Source: Candidatus Moraniibacteriota bacterium (lineage in GTDB: Bacteria; Patescibacteriota; Minisyncoccia; Moranbacterales; UBA2206). Taken from it: a stretch of DNA of 22,020 nt. This document shows positions 1 through 5,852 of this stretch, one piece after another (positions within the stretch are counted from its first letter, which is position 1; every line of letters begins with the position of its first letter). The position numbers and the translations under genes were made by a program. The notes under the pieces are model-generated. The model saw only the letters and a program-made list of their open reading frames with translations. It ran no database searches and was not told where the DNA came from. The DNA lies in NCBI GenBank assembly GCA_003543115.1, contig DPJH01000013.1, positions 1-22,020 on the forward strand, given 5' to 3'.

Positions 1-1
1 A

Positions 2-88
2 GTTAAGAAGGTTTGGTGGTGGCTTAAGGATAGGATTATCTGTACTATCTCCTATTTAAATGATAAAATACTATCATGGGAATTTTAG
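2..88 (+). CDS. Possible 3' end of an upstream gene (partial)
   Basis: An open frame enters from the window edge and stops with TAG at 86-88, overlapping the start of smpB by 13 bases. It would encode a short Trp-rich C-terminus (VKKVWWWLKDRI...). A second frame (3-59) is also open and ends RIGLSVLSPI. Only one of them, or neither, can be real, and the window is too short to decide. No function can be given. Confidence 0.2.
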   Translation, partial: VKKVWWWLKDRIICTISYLNDKILSWEF

Positions 89-525
89 CCATAAATAAAA
101 GAGCCAATTTTGATTATGCTATCCTAGAAAAATATGAGGCTGGTTTGGTTTTGAGCGGACAAGAAGTAAAATCTATAAGACTGGGACACATAAGCCTGAA
201 AGAAAGTTTCGTCACGATCAAAGGGTCTGAGCTATATTTGACCAATGCCCATATCACTCCATATAAATATGCCGGCATAATAAAAAACTACGATCCTACC
301 CAACCGAGAAAACTGCTTTTGAAAAAGTCAGAAATCAAGCATTTAACGGGAAAAGTACGTATCCAGGGCTTGACATTAGTGCCCATCAGAGTGTATACTA
401 GAAGACGTCTAATAAAATTAGAGTTTGGCTTAGGAAAAGGAAAAAAGAAATTTGATAAACGAGAAGATATAGCCAAAAGAGAAGACAATAGAAAAATCCA
501 GAGAGAGTTGCGGATAAAAACCTAA
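76..525 (+). CDS. smpB: SsrA-binding protein SmpB
   Basis: SmpB binds the tRNA-like domain of tmRNA and brings it to ribosomes stalled on broken mRNAs, where trans-translation tags and releases the nascent chain. The 149 residues match the family length. The family hallmarks are visible: N-terminal NKRANFDYAILEKYEAGLVLSGQEVKSIR, here split as NKRANFDYAI and GLVLSGQEVKSIR, then YLTNAHITPY, and a basic Lys/Arg-rich tail (GKGKKKFDKREDIAKRE) that inserts in the mRNA channel. The ATG at 76 gives the expected N-terminus; no Shine-Dalgarno sequence lies in front of it. Its partner RNA gene ssrA follows 115 bases downstream on the same strand, so the two parts of the system are adjacent and may be co-transcribed. 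Identity is certain from motifs; co-transcription is inferred. Confidence 0.97.
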   Translation: MGILAINKRANFDYAILEKYEAGLVLSGQEVKSIRLGHISLKESFVTIKGSELYLTNAHITPYKYAGIIKNYDPTQPRKLLLKKSEIKHLTGKVRIQGLTLVPIRVYTRRRLIKLEFGLGKGKKKFDKREDIAKREDNRKIQRELRIKT

Positions 526-625
526 AATCCGAAGTTCAAATTGCAAATCAACTCAAAATTTCAAATTTAAATATTTTTGAATTTGGATTTATTTGGAAAT
601 TGGGATTTTGAAATTTGGATTTACC
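526..625. repeat. AT-rich imperfect inverted repeat between smpB and ssrA
   Basis: The spacer is built from reiterated CAAATTT/AAATTTG-like words. CAAATT- and TCAAATTT-type words fill the left half and GAATTTGG- and GAAATTTGG-type words the right half, so the two halves are roughly complementary around 570. No gene is seen here. It may fold in RNA, or be slipped-strand low-complexity spacer. No clear promoter for ssrA was recognised in it. Confidence 0.45.
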
Positions 626-640
626 GCCTCTGGCGATTTG

Positions 641-1051
641 GGGGATGCCTGGCTTCGACAGGTCGTACGTTTAAAACATGCAAGTCGAGCATGATGATTG
701 CTCGCCAAACATTCATCAAAGTTATAAGTGCAAACTTCATAACAAAAGCAAAATCAGTTTTTGCGCAAGCATTTACTTCAAATTTTGCGGTTGCTACAGC
801 CTAACTCTCGTCTAACGAGAAAGCCGTAGTCATCGAACCGTTGATTTCTAATAGACGGATATCGGTGTCATATGATTAGAATAGCTATTTTTGTATTTTC
901 TAAGCAAATCTAGTAAAATTACATTAGAAATAGATTGAAAAGGTTTTGTCTGTTCATCACTTTTCAATTGAAATCAATAAACAGGCTAAACTTGTAGATT
1001 GTTTTATATGAACGATTTTGGACGCGAGTTCGATTCTCGCCATCTCCACCA
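641..1051 (+). ncRNA. ssrA: Transfer-messenger RNA (tmRNA, 10Sa RNA)
   Basis: tmRNA acts as both tRNA and mRNA to rescue stalled ribosomes together with SmpB. The 5' end GGGGATG (641-647) pairs with CATCTCC (1041-1047) to form a 7-bp acceptor stem with one G-U pair. The 3' part carries a perfect T arm (GCGAG, TTCGATT, CTCGC at 1024-1040) and an encoded CCA end at 1049-1051. The 5' segment contains the typical GCCTGGCTTCGACAGG region. The internal reading frame resumes after AAGTGCAAAC and stops with TAA at 802-804, followed at once by the usual helix 5 hairpin (CTCGT, CTA, ACGAG). At about 411 nt it is slightly longer than the E. coli RNA (363 nt). It lies between smpB and infC on the same strand. 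The single-piece form is clear; pseudoknots were not folded. Confidence 0.96.
730..804 (+). other. tmRNA-encoded proteolysis tag reading frame
   Basis: Aligning GTGCAAAC with the E. coli resume region GTCGCAAAC puts the resume codon at GCA 730. The tag then has 24 residues, begins ANFITKAK and ends NFAVATA before TAA. That is longer than the 10-residue E. coli tag. It has two lysines and no Asp or Glu, and it ends ATA rather than the usual LAA or VAA. The frame is fixed by the stop and the following helix; the resume codon is inferred from homology. Confidence 0.85.
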
Positions 1052-1072
1052 CTGCTCAGGTTCCCTGCATCC

Positions 1073-1099
1073 GCCTGCCTGTCGGCAGACAGGGCAGGC
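1073..1099. repeat. GC-rich REP-like hairpin
   Basis: GCCTGCCTGTC (1073-1083) and GACAGGGCAGGC (1088-1099) form an 11-bp stem with one bulged G around a GGCA loop. It is strikingly GC-rich in an AT-rich spacer, and no T-run follows it, so it is not a simple terminator. A related but more diverged hairpin occurs at 13147-13173. It may be a dispersed palindromic repeat. Confidence 0.6.
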
Positions 1100-1141
1100 A
1101 TGAACTCCCATCATCTCCACGCCTAAAAAATAATAATTAAT

Positions 1142-1696
1142 ATTAAAACTATTAGAAGAGTACCAAACAAAAAACCTTTCGTAAGAAAAGGTCCATTAAC
1201 AAGAATAAATGAATATATCCGGGCTTTCCAAATTAGAGTGATTGATGATGCCGGAAACCAATTGGGAGTGATGACTCCTCAAGAAGCCTTAAAGATAGCC
1301 CAGCAACAAGAATTGGATTTAGTGGAAATTGCCCCTACTGCAAAGCCGCCTGTTTGTAAAATAATGGACTATGGCAAATATCAATACCAGCAATCAAAAC
1401 TGGATAGAGTGAATAAAAGCAAACAAAAAAAGATTGACACCAAAGGAATTAGGATCGGATTTCGGACAGAAACCCATGATTTGGAAGTTAAAAAGGCAAT
1501 GGTTGAGAAATTCTTGCAAAAGGGCCAAAAAGTAAAAATTGAAATATTTTTAAGAGGAAGAGAGAAAGCCCACCAAGACTTAGCCAGGACTAATTTAGAA
1601 AACTTCATCAAAATCATAACCGTTCCATTCATAACGGAACAAGAAATAAAGAAATATCCTGGAGGATTCAATACTGTCATTGCTCCAAAAGTATAA
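1142..1696 (+). CDS. infC: Translation initiation factor IF-3
   Basis: IF-3 binds the 30S subunit, keeps it apart from 50S and checks the start codon and initiator tRNA. Two domains are visible: the N-terminal domain with TRINEYIRAFQIRVID, GNQLGVM and DLVEIAPTAKPPVCKIMDYGKY (here split at DLVEIAPTA and KPPVCKIMDYGKY), a basic Lys-rich linker, and the C-terminal domain with IRIGFRTETHDLEVK and LRGREKAH. The first ATG/GTG/TTG-type codon is GTG 1238, but the conserved residues TRINEYIRAFQIR are encoded before it. Between the in-frame stop at 1124 and 1238 there is no ATG, GTG, TTG or CTG. The start is therefore probably ATT at 1142 (184 residues) or 1151 (181 residues), as in E. coli infC, where AUU permits autoregulation. 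It is followed by rpmI and rplT in the classical order. The identity is certain; the exact start is not. Confidence 0.93.
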   Translation: MKTIRRVPNKKPFVRKGPLTRINEYIRAFQIRVIDDAGNQLGVMTPQEALKIAQQQELDLVEIAPTAKPPVCKIMDYGKYQYQQSKLDRVNKSKQKKIDTKGIRIGFRTETHDLEVKKAMVEKFLQKGQKVKIEIFLRGREKAHQDLARTNLENFIKIITVPFITEQEIKKYPGGFNTVIAPKV

Positions 1697-1756
1697 ATTA
1701 TAAATTTTAAATTAAAAAATTTCATCTCGCTCAGCGGGAGAAAAATTATCCCAATT

Positions 1757-1966
1757 ATGCCTAAGTTAAAGACAAAAAAAGCTGCTGCTAAAAAAGTTAA
1801 AGTGACTGGAAACGGAAAAGTAACCAGAAGAAAAACCGGACACAACCATTATAATCGCAAAGATACCGGCAGGGAGGGAATGGAAAAAAGAGGAGATGTG
1901 AGACTTTTCAAGGCTGACGAGAAGAATGTCCTCCGAGCCCTACCAAGCAAAAGCAGCCGACGCTAG
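1757..1966 (+). CDS. rpmI: Ribosomal protein bL35
   Basis: bL35 is a small basic protein of the 50S subunit. The 69 residues begin MPKLKTKKAAAKK and contain the family signature KVTRRKTGHNHYNRK (compare RRKxGKxHLLxxK in other bacteria), followed by ADEKNVLRALP near the end. Length is normal. It sits in the conserved infC-rpmI-rplT order, 60 bases after infC. That spacer holds a weak hairpin (about 1724-1742) and a GGGAG too far from the ATG to act as a usual ribosome binding site. L20 represses this operon in several bacteria; no such site can be shown here. Confidence 0.97.
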   Translation: MPKLKTKKAAAKKVKVTGNGKVTRRKTGHNHYNRKDTGREGMEKRGDVRLFKADEKNVLRALPSKSSRR

Positions 1967-2041
1967 ATTCTGTACATAAATAAATAATTAATAGCAAATA
2001 GTTACGGTTATTAGTCGCCTATTTCACTAGGATATCCATAA

Positions 2042-2069
2042 ACTAAGAACTAAAAACTAAGAACTAAAA
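2042..2069 (+). repeat. Two perfect 14-base tandem copies in front of rplT
   Basis: ACTAAGAACTAAAA is present twice head to tail at 2042-2055 and 2056-2069, directly before the rplT ATG at 2072. It occupies the place where a Shine-Dalgarno sequence would be and contains none. It keeps the start region A-rich and unstructured, which may itself help initiation, or it may be a simple slippage duplication. Confidence 0.75.
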
Positions 2070-2071
2070 AA

Positions 2072-2416
2072 ATGACAAGAGTTAAACGAGGAGTAGCCTC
2101 CAATAAAAGAAGAAAAAATCTCTTAGAAGACGCCAAGGGCTATAGATGGAAAAGAAGTTCCCTATACCGAACAGCCAAGCAAGCCGTGATTAAAGCAGGC
2201 GTATATGCTTTCAGAGATAGAAGAGCCAAGAAAAGGACTATGCGAAGGTTATGGATCACAAGACTTGGAATTGCTACTAGAGAATTAGGAATGAAATACA
2301 GCCAGCTGATAAAGACTATGTCCGATAAGAAAATTGAAGTAGACAGAAAAGTTTTATCCCAAATGGCCATGGAAAATCCGACTATCTTTGCAAAATTTAT
2401 TGAAAAAATAAAATAA
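2072..2416 (+). CDS. rplT: Ribosomal protein bL20
   Basis: bL20 is needed early in 50S assembly and represses its own operon in the bacteria studied. The 114 residues show the basic N-terminal extension MTRVKRGVASNKRRK with GYRWKRSSLYRTAKQAV and the globular domain RDRRAKKRTMRRLWITR. The closing FAKFIEKIK is also normal. Family length is about 115-120. The 105-base gap from rpmI contains a possible weak pairing AAATAG/CTATTT (1996-2001 with 2019-2024) and the tandem repeat at 2042-2069; whether this leader binds L20 is unknown. A strong hairpin terminator follows 15 bases after the stop, which ends the translation block. Confidence 0.97.
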   Translation: MTRVKRGVASNKRRKNLLEDAKGYRWKRSSLYRTAKQAVIKAGVYAFRDRRAKKRTMRRLWITRLGIATRELGMKYSQLIKTMSDKKIEVDRKVLSQMAMENPTIFAKFIEKIK

Positions 2417-2431
2417 CTTTCCACAAAAAAA

Positions 2432-2458
2432 ATATCCCGAGTATTCGGGATATTTTTT
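2432..2458. terminator. Bidirectional intrinsic terminator
   Basis: ATATCCCGA (2432-2440) and TCGGGATAT (2445-2453) form a perfect 9-bp stem with a GTAT loop. A T-run follows on the plus strand and an A-run precedes it, giving a T-run on the minus strand. It ends both rplT (plus) and the convergent small gene that stops at 2457 (minus). Confidence 0.9.
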
Positions 2459-2645
2459 ATTTATTATTTTTGAATATGACTTCTTTGGATAAGCGGATAA
2501 GAGCGTAAAAAGGCAGCCAAATCCACAAAGTTCTCCGCATAATTTTTTTATCCAAAAATTCATTCAAAGTAGGCGCCTGGAAAAGCTCAATAGAGAGCCA
2601 CACCACTCCTCCAAGAATAATAATAAGAAAAATTAATGCTGTCAT
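2457..2645 (-). CDS. Small membrane protein, unknown function
   Basis: A 62-residue protein starting MTALIFLIIILGGVVWLSIE, so the N-terminus is one hydrophobic helix (residues about 2-18). Its second half (WIWLPFYALIRLSK) is aromatic and amphipathic or re-entrant and ends in a basic tail VIFKNNK. It lies 41 bases after the HAD gene on the same strand and ends exactly at the shared terminator, which supports a real gene at the end of that transcript. I do not recognise a family. Similar short membrane proteins are common as unannotated genes in small genomes. Confidence 0.6.
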   Translation of the reverse strand: MTALIFLIIILGGVVWLSIELFQAPTLNEFLDKKIMRRTLWIWLPFYALIRLSKEVIFKNNK

Positions 2646-2686
2646 AATCTTTTTAAAAAATATTTATTAGGTCAGATTCAATTTGT

Positions 2687-3415
2687 CTATATGGATAATG
2701 ATTGCTCGCTTTTATTTTGGCCAAGGCTTAAATCATAAATAACATCCTTTTTTTCTACAATAATTTTCCACCCGCTTCTTTCAGCAATCTGCTTCAAGCC
2801 GAAATTAGGATTGAAAGCAATAGGATTTTCAACCATCTCGAGCATTCGCGCATCAGATTCCGTATCTCCCACTCCATAAGAATCATCCAGGGTCAATTGA
2901 TTGTCTGATGCATATTGCATTACTACCTTGCTTTTGTCTTTAGTCGGTTCAAAAACAGCTCCTCCGGTGTACGTATCATATTCATCCAATTCATAAATTG
3001 AACCGAAAACCGCGTCGAATTTCAAATGTTTGTTATATTCATCCACAATTTCACTCGGAGATCCGGAAACAGCAATGATATTATAATTATCTTCTTTTAA
3101 TTTTTTTATTAAATTTTCTGCAAAAACATAGGTTCTATCCTGATGAAAAGGCATCACCTCTTGAGCCGCTCTGACCACATCTTCTTTCTTGCAGCCTTTT
3201 ATATTTTCCTCATACAAAACCACCAGGGCTTTTCTATAATCTTCATACGTTCCTTTATGCGACAACCAATTGGAATAATGCCTTAACAATTCCGATCGAA
3301 CGCTTTTTTTAAAGGTCTTTTTCCACACCAGTTCATTTATGAGCTCAAAGGCTAGATTTTTTCTAAAGATTGTTCCGTCAATATCAAATACAGCCAATTT
3401 TGTCTTTTTTCCCAT
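2687..3415 (-). CDS. HAD-superfamily phosphatase, HAD-IB (SerB-like) type
   Basis: Predicted cytoplasmic phosphohydrolase of 242 residues. HAD motif I is FDIDGTI with the nucleophile Asp11 and the acid/base Asp13. Motif II is VSGSPSEI, in the usual Ser position. Motif III is probably the lysine in KDKSKV, and motif IV is GVGDTESDA with Mg-binding Asp184 and Asp188. A helical cap (about residues 20-100) sits between motifs I and II, as in HAD-IB enzymes related to phosphoserine phosphatase. The substrate cannot be read from the sequence, so serB is not assigned. An extended -10 promoter candidate lies at 3468-3476, about 55 bases upstream, so it may be transcribed apart from the SPOUT gene before it. 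The ATG at 3415 has no Shine-Dalgarno sequence. Confidence 0.85.
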   Translation of the reverse strand: MGKKTKLAVFDIDGTIFRKNLAFELINELVWKKTFKKSVRSELLRHYSNWLSHKGTYEDYRKALVVLYEENIKGCKKEDVVRAAQEVMPFHQDRTYVFAENLIKKLKEDNYNIIAVSGSPSEIVDEYNKHLKFDAVFGSIYELDEYDTYTGGAVFEPTKDKSKVVMQYASDNQLTLDDSYGVGDTESDARMLEMVENPIAFNPNFGLKQIAERSGWKIIVEKKDVIYDLSLGQNKSEQSLSI

Positions 3416-3467
3416 AGGTATATTTTTTTATATTTATTTTTTATTTACCATAATTGTTTATTGATAT

Positions 3468-3476
3468 ATTATAGCA
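3468..3476 (-). promoter_or_regulatory. Extended -10 promoter candidate for the HAD gene
   Basis: On the minus strand the bases read TGCTATAAT, a perfect -10 box with the TGn extension. No good -35 box is seen 17 bases upstream, which is normal for extended -10 promoters. The same nine bases recur at 10945-10953, 14107-14115 and 17704-17712. Confidence 0.5.
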
Positions 3477-3477
3477 T

Positions 3478-3969
3478 TCATTCCAAAATTTTATAAATTC
3501 CGATTCCCGCTGCCACTGAAACATTCAGAGATTCTTTTTTTCCTCGCATAGGAATTTCCATTATACTGTCGCATTTTTCCAACAATTCTTCATTTACGCC
3601 ATCAACTTCATTCCCCAATATCAAAGCTATGGGAAAATTCATATGCAATTCATTCATAGGAGTGCTATTTTTTGTCTTTTCCAAAGCTACAATACTAAAT
3701 CCTTCTTTTTTCAGCTTTAACATCAGATCATCTATTCTTTCAACTCTTTCCCAGGGCACATTATTTTCCGCTCCTAAGGCTGTTTTTTCTAACATTTTTT
3801 CTGCCTTAGTTTTCATTTTTTCCTCCTTCTCTGAAGAAGCTGGCTCAGGAGTATATCCTGTCAAATATATCTTGCTTGCGCCTGCACCGTCACAAGTGCG
3901 AAAAATAGCCCCCACATTATGAGCGCTTCGAATATTATGAGCGATAATATATAATTTTTTCTGATTCAT
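3478..3969 (-). CDS. SPOUT-class RNA 2'-O-methyltransferase (TrmH/SpoU family)
   Basis: Predicted S-adenosylmethionine-dependent RNA ribose methyltransferase with a trefoil knot, acting on tRNA or rRNA. The three SpoU motifs are in order: motif 1 HNIRSAHNVGAIFRTCDG (Asn12, Arg14), motif 2 LILGNEVDGV and motif 3 PMRGKKESLNVSVAAG. At 163 residues it is a minimal single-domain member without the N-terminal substrate-binding domain of RlmB, closer in size to TrmL, but the target base is not predictable. Its ATG (3967-3969) directly abuts the TAG stop of the exonuclease gene (3970-3972), so translation is probably coupled. Confidence 0.9.
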   Translation of the reverse strand: MNQKKLYIIAHNIRSAHNVGAIFRTCDGAGASKIYLTGYTPEPASSEKEEKMKTKAEKMLEKTALGAENNVPWERVERIDDLMLKLKKEGFSIVALEKTKNSTPMNELHMNFPIALILGNEVDGVNEELLEKCDSIMEIPMRGKKESLNVSVAAGIGIYKILE

Positions 3970-4638
3970 CTAAAATTTCAAATAATTATTCCAATAATCA
4001 TACAATTCTTTGGTTGTGTGCAGATCTTTAGTGCAATAATAAGCAACCTCCAAATATTTTTTTTCCTTATACAATTGACCTACCATCGATCCGTTTGTCT
4101 TTTCTTCTTTAGGACTTTTTATGCCAAATGCCTTGGCATAAAAATCCAAGCTGAATTTTCTGCTTGCTCCATAGAAAGTAAATTGTTCCATCAGATCGCA
4201 ATGCTCTCTGCTGCTATAGCGATAACTCATAAAATTCCTAGTAGTGCGAATTTTATTTATGGCGCTTCTAACCATTAAATAGGGAATATCAAAACTTCTT
4301 CCGTTAAAAGTGATGATTTGCCGATAAGTCTTCACTAAATTCCAAAATTTTTCCAAAATTTCCTTTTCATTTCCACTGTCATACACAATCCCATCCTTTT
4401 CAAATTTTTCAATATTTTCTCCCTTATCTTGAAAAAAAACCACGCCTCGCCCAGTTTCCGGGTTGAGCATTCCGATAGTCACTACTTCCCCTGTCAATGC
4501 ATACAAAGACAAGCTGTTTTTCACAATCTCTCTCTCCTCCTCGGTTTTCGCATATTTTAACAAATAGATTTGATCTTTCTCCTCGAAATCAGAAAAATCC
4601 TTGCCAATAGTTTCAATATCAATAATAACTTTTGACAT
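3970..4638 (-). CDS. Predicted 3'-5' exonuclease, DnaQ-like / PolB-exonuclease family
   Basis: A 222-residue protein with an RNase H-like DEDD exonuclease core. ExoI is VIIDIETIG with Asp7 and Glu9. ExoII is TFNGRSFDIPYL with a central Asp, and ExoIII is YYCTKDLHTTKELY with Asp five residues after a Tyr, which gives the DEDDy pattern. The pattern resembles stand-alone exonucleases related to the PolB proofreading domain (YprB-like) rather than the DnaQ epsilon subunit. Two-metal cleavage of single-stranded DNA or RNA ends is expected; the substrate is unknown. It is directly followed by the SPOUT methyltransferase, a pairing that hints at RNA processing but does not prove it. Confidence 0.82.
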   Translation of the reverse strand: MSKVIIDIETIGKDFSDFEEKDQIYLLKYAKTEEEREIVKNSLSLYALTGEVVTIGMLNPETGRGVVFFQDKGENIEKFEKDGIVYDSGNEKEILEKFWNLVKTYRQIITFNGRSFDIPYLMVRSAINKIRTTRNFMSYRYSSREHCDLMEQFTFYGASRKFSLDFYAKAFGIKSPKEEKTNGSMVGQLYKEKKYLEVAYYCTKDLHTTKELYDYWNNYLKF

Positions 4639-4701
4639 ATTATTTAAATATAATTTAGATTTTTTCGATTTAATTGCTTCCTATTATTAAGCCTAGGAAA
4701 A

Positions 4702-5490
4702 TCATTCTATAATAATCATGGCTTTTCTGCCTTTTTCTATTTCTCTTATATTTCCAGGAAAATCATGTATGGCATCATATAATACATCTGCTTTATATCG
4801 ATATTCCTCTCCTTTTCGCGTTCCGGGATCATTAGTAATAATATCTTCTCCCTCATAGCCTGTCAAAACGAGATTATGATAAAGAGGTCCGGGAGATTTG
4901 AAATTAGGATTGCCCAATAGCCTGCCAGCGGCTGGAATAATTATGGGTCGCCCCAGACTTAGATACTTTTTTAAGTCCTCTTTTTCAAAATCATAAATGA
5001 CTTTCAAATTTTTTATGCCATAAAAATCCTCCGCTATCGCAACAAGTTCTCCCATATCGCTGTCCTCGTATTCTCCGAATTTTTTTATCTGATAAGCAAT
5101 CAATGATTGGATTTCTTTCTCAGCGATTTCCGGACTCAACCTTTTTCCATCTAAATAATATTTCAGCATGATCAAAGAGGTTTCCTCGCAAGCCTCTTGG
5201 TGATAAGCATCCCATTTTCCAAGCGGAGCCTGGGAAGAAAACGGCACGTCTATCAAAACTTTTTCCGAAATTTTTTCTTCGATCTTTTTTATTTCTTTCC
5301 TATCTGCGACAGAATCTTTTTCATTTTCAACTTCTTCAGTCTTATTTTCTGCCGGCATATCAATTTTAATCTCTGTTTTTTTTCCTTCAAAAATTCTTCC
5401 AATATTATTTCCATCGCTTTCCCGCCATAAAAAACCACTTATGAGAGCGGGTATGCTTATTATTAGCAGTATTTTATGAATTTTTGACAT
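4702..5490 (-). CDS. Membrane-anchored C39-like cysteine peptidase
   Basis: A 262-residue protein with an N-terminal signal or anchor helix (about residues 5-22, ILLIISIPALISGFLW), an acidic/lysine-rich linker (35-75) and a peptidase_C39_2-type papain-fold domain. Visible catalytic features are Gln87 in SSQAPLGKW, nucleophile Cys101 in HQEACEETS, His205 in PLYHNLVLTGY and Asp221 in TNDPGT. That is the Cys-His-Asp order of the family. The domain should face outside the membrane and may trim peptides or process envelope proteins. Unlike ABC bacteriocin exporters it has no transporter domain. No bacteriocin-like precursor is nearby. The ATG at 5490 lacks a Shine-Dalgarno sequence. Confidence 0.85.
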   Translation of the reverse strand: MSKIHKILLIISIPALISGFLWRESDGNNIGRIFEGKKTEIKIDMPAENKTEEVENEKDSVADRKEIKKIEEKISEKVLIDVPFSSQAPLGKWDAYHQEACEETSLIMLKYYLDGKRLSPEIAEKEIQSLIAYQIKKFGEYEDSDMGELVAIAEDFYGIKNLKVIYDFEKEDLKKYLSLGRPIIIPAAGRLLGNPNFKSPGPLYHNLVLTGYEGEDIITNDPGTRKGEEYRYKADVLYDAIHDFPGNIREIEKGRKAMIIIE

Positions 5491-5523
5491 TAGCTATCTA
5501 TCTTCAAAGCAATTAAGCATAAT

Positions 5524-5540
5524 TTGCTAAAATTTAGCAA
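5524..5540. promoter_or_regulatory. Perfect 17-base palindrome, possible operator
   Basis: TTGCTAAA (5524-5531), one central A, and TTTAGCAA (5533-5540) form a perfect 8-1-8 dyad. It lies 34 bases upstream of the C39 peptidase start (minus strand) and touches the next hairpin at 5541. A regulator site is possible; no regulator is known. Confidence 0.4.
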
Positions 5541-5562
5541 CCAGGGAGATTTTCTCCCTGGT
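5540..5562. terminator. Hairpin between two minus-strand genes
   Basis: CCAGGGAGA (5541-5549) and TCTCCCTGG (5553-5561) form a perfect 9-bp stem with a TTT loop, extended by one A-T pair. It lies just past the stop of the 59-residue gene (5574). The T-rich side is better on the plus strand (TCTTGTTTTT) than on the minus strand, so terminator function for the minus genes is only probable. Confidence 0.6.
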
Positions 5563-5573
5563 CTTGTTTTTGC

Positions 5574-5753
5574 TCATAGTGTCGCACCGTCTCTGCGCAA
5601 CAGGCGACCTCGAAGTATATTGTGTCTTCTGGTTTTTTTTCTTTTCCTGGTGAAAGCCCTATATTTAGGCCAAGTCCAGGCGAAAAAGCACGAAATAACA
5701 ATTATCGCCAGAAAAATCAAGATACTTTCCACTTCCATCGAAACAATAATCAT
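5574..5753 (-). CDS. Small basic membrane protein, unknown function
   Basis: A 59-residue protein. The longer frame would begin at a TTG (5795), but GAGGAGG sits six bases before the ATG at 5751-5753, one of the few strong ribosome binding sites in the window, so I choose that start. It has one membrane helix (about residues 10-27, SILIFLAIIVISCFFAW) and a very basic tail (FTRKRKKTRRHNILRGRLLRR), so the tail should be cytoplasmic. No family is recognised. It lies between the L,D-transpeptidase and the C39 peptidase on the same strand and is followed by a hairpin. Confidence 0.65.
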   Translation of the reverse strand: MIIVSMEVESILIFLAIIVISCFFAWTWPKYRAFTRKRKKTRRHNILRGRLLRRDGATL

Positions 5754-5852
5754 AAATTCCTCCTCTAGTGGATCGCTATTTTGCTTATTTGCCAATAATT
5801 ATTTGCTCCTATGATAGCTAGTTTTCATGTTTTATGCAAGTGTTTCATGGGT

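Noticed and set aside
577..804. 75-residue open frame over the start of ssrA
   Set aside because: It only continues the tmRNA tag frame upstream. The first part overlaps the spacer and the tRNA-like domain, so only 730-804 is translated, as the tag.
1105..1123. Possible tRNA 3' end (T-arm-like TGAACTCCC plus CATCTCCAC)
   Set aside because: No D arm, anticodon arm or acceptor partner is present, and the end lacks CCA. It is treated as a partial duplicate of the ssrA end.
4702..5490. C39 protein as a bacteriocin exporter protease
   Set aside because: It lacks the ABC transporter parts and no double-glycine precursor gene is nearby. A general envelope or secreted peptidase is more likely.
5524..5814. 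Plus-strand 96-residue open frame starting at TTG
   Set aside because: It has no ribosome binding site and overlaps the minus-strand 59-residue gene, which has GAGGAGG before its ATG and a normal membrane helix.
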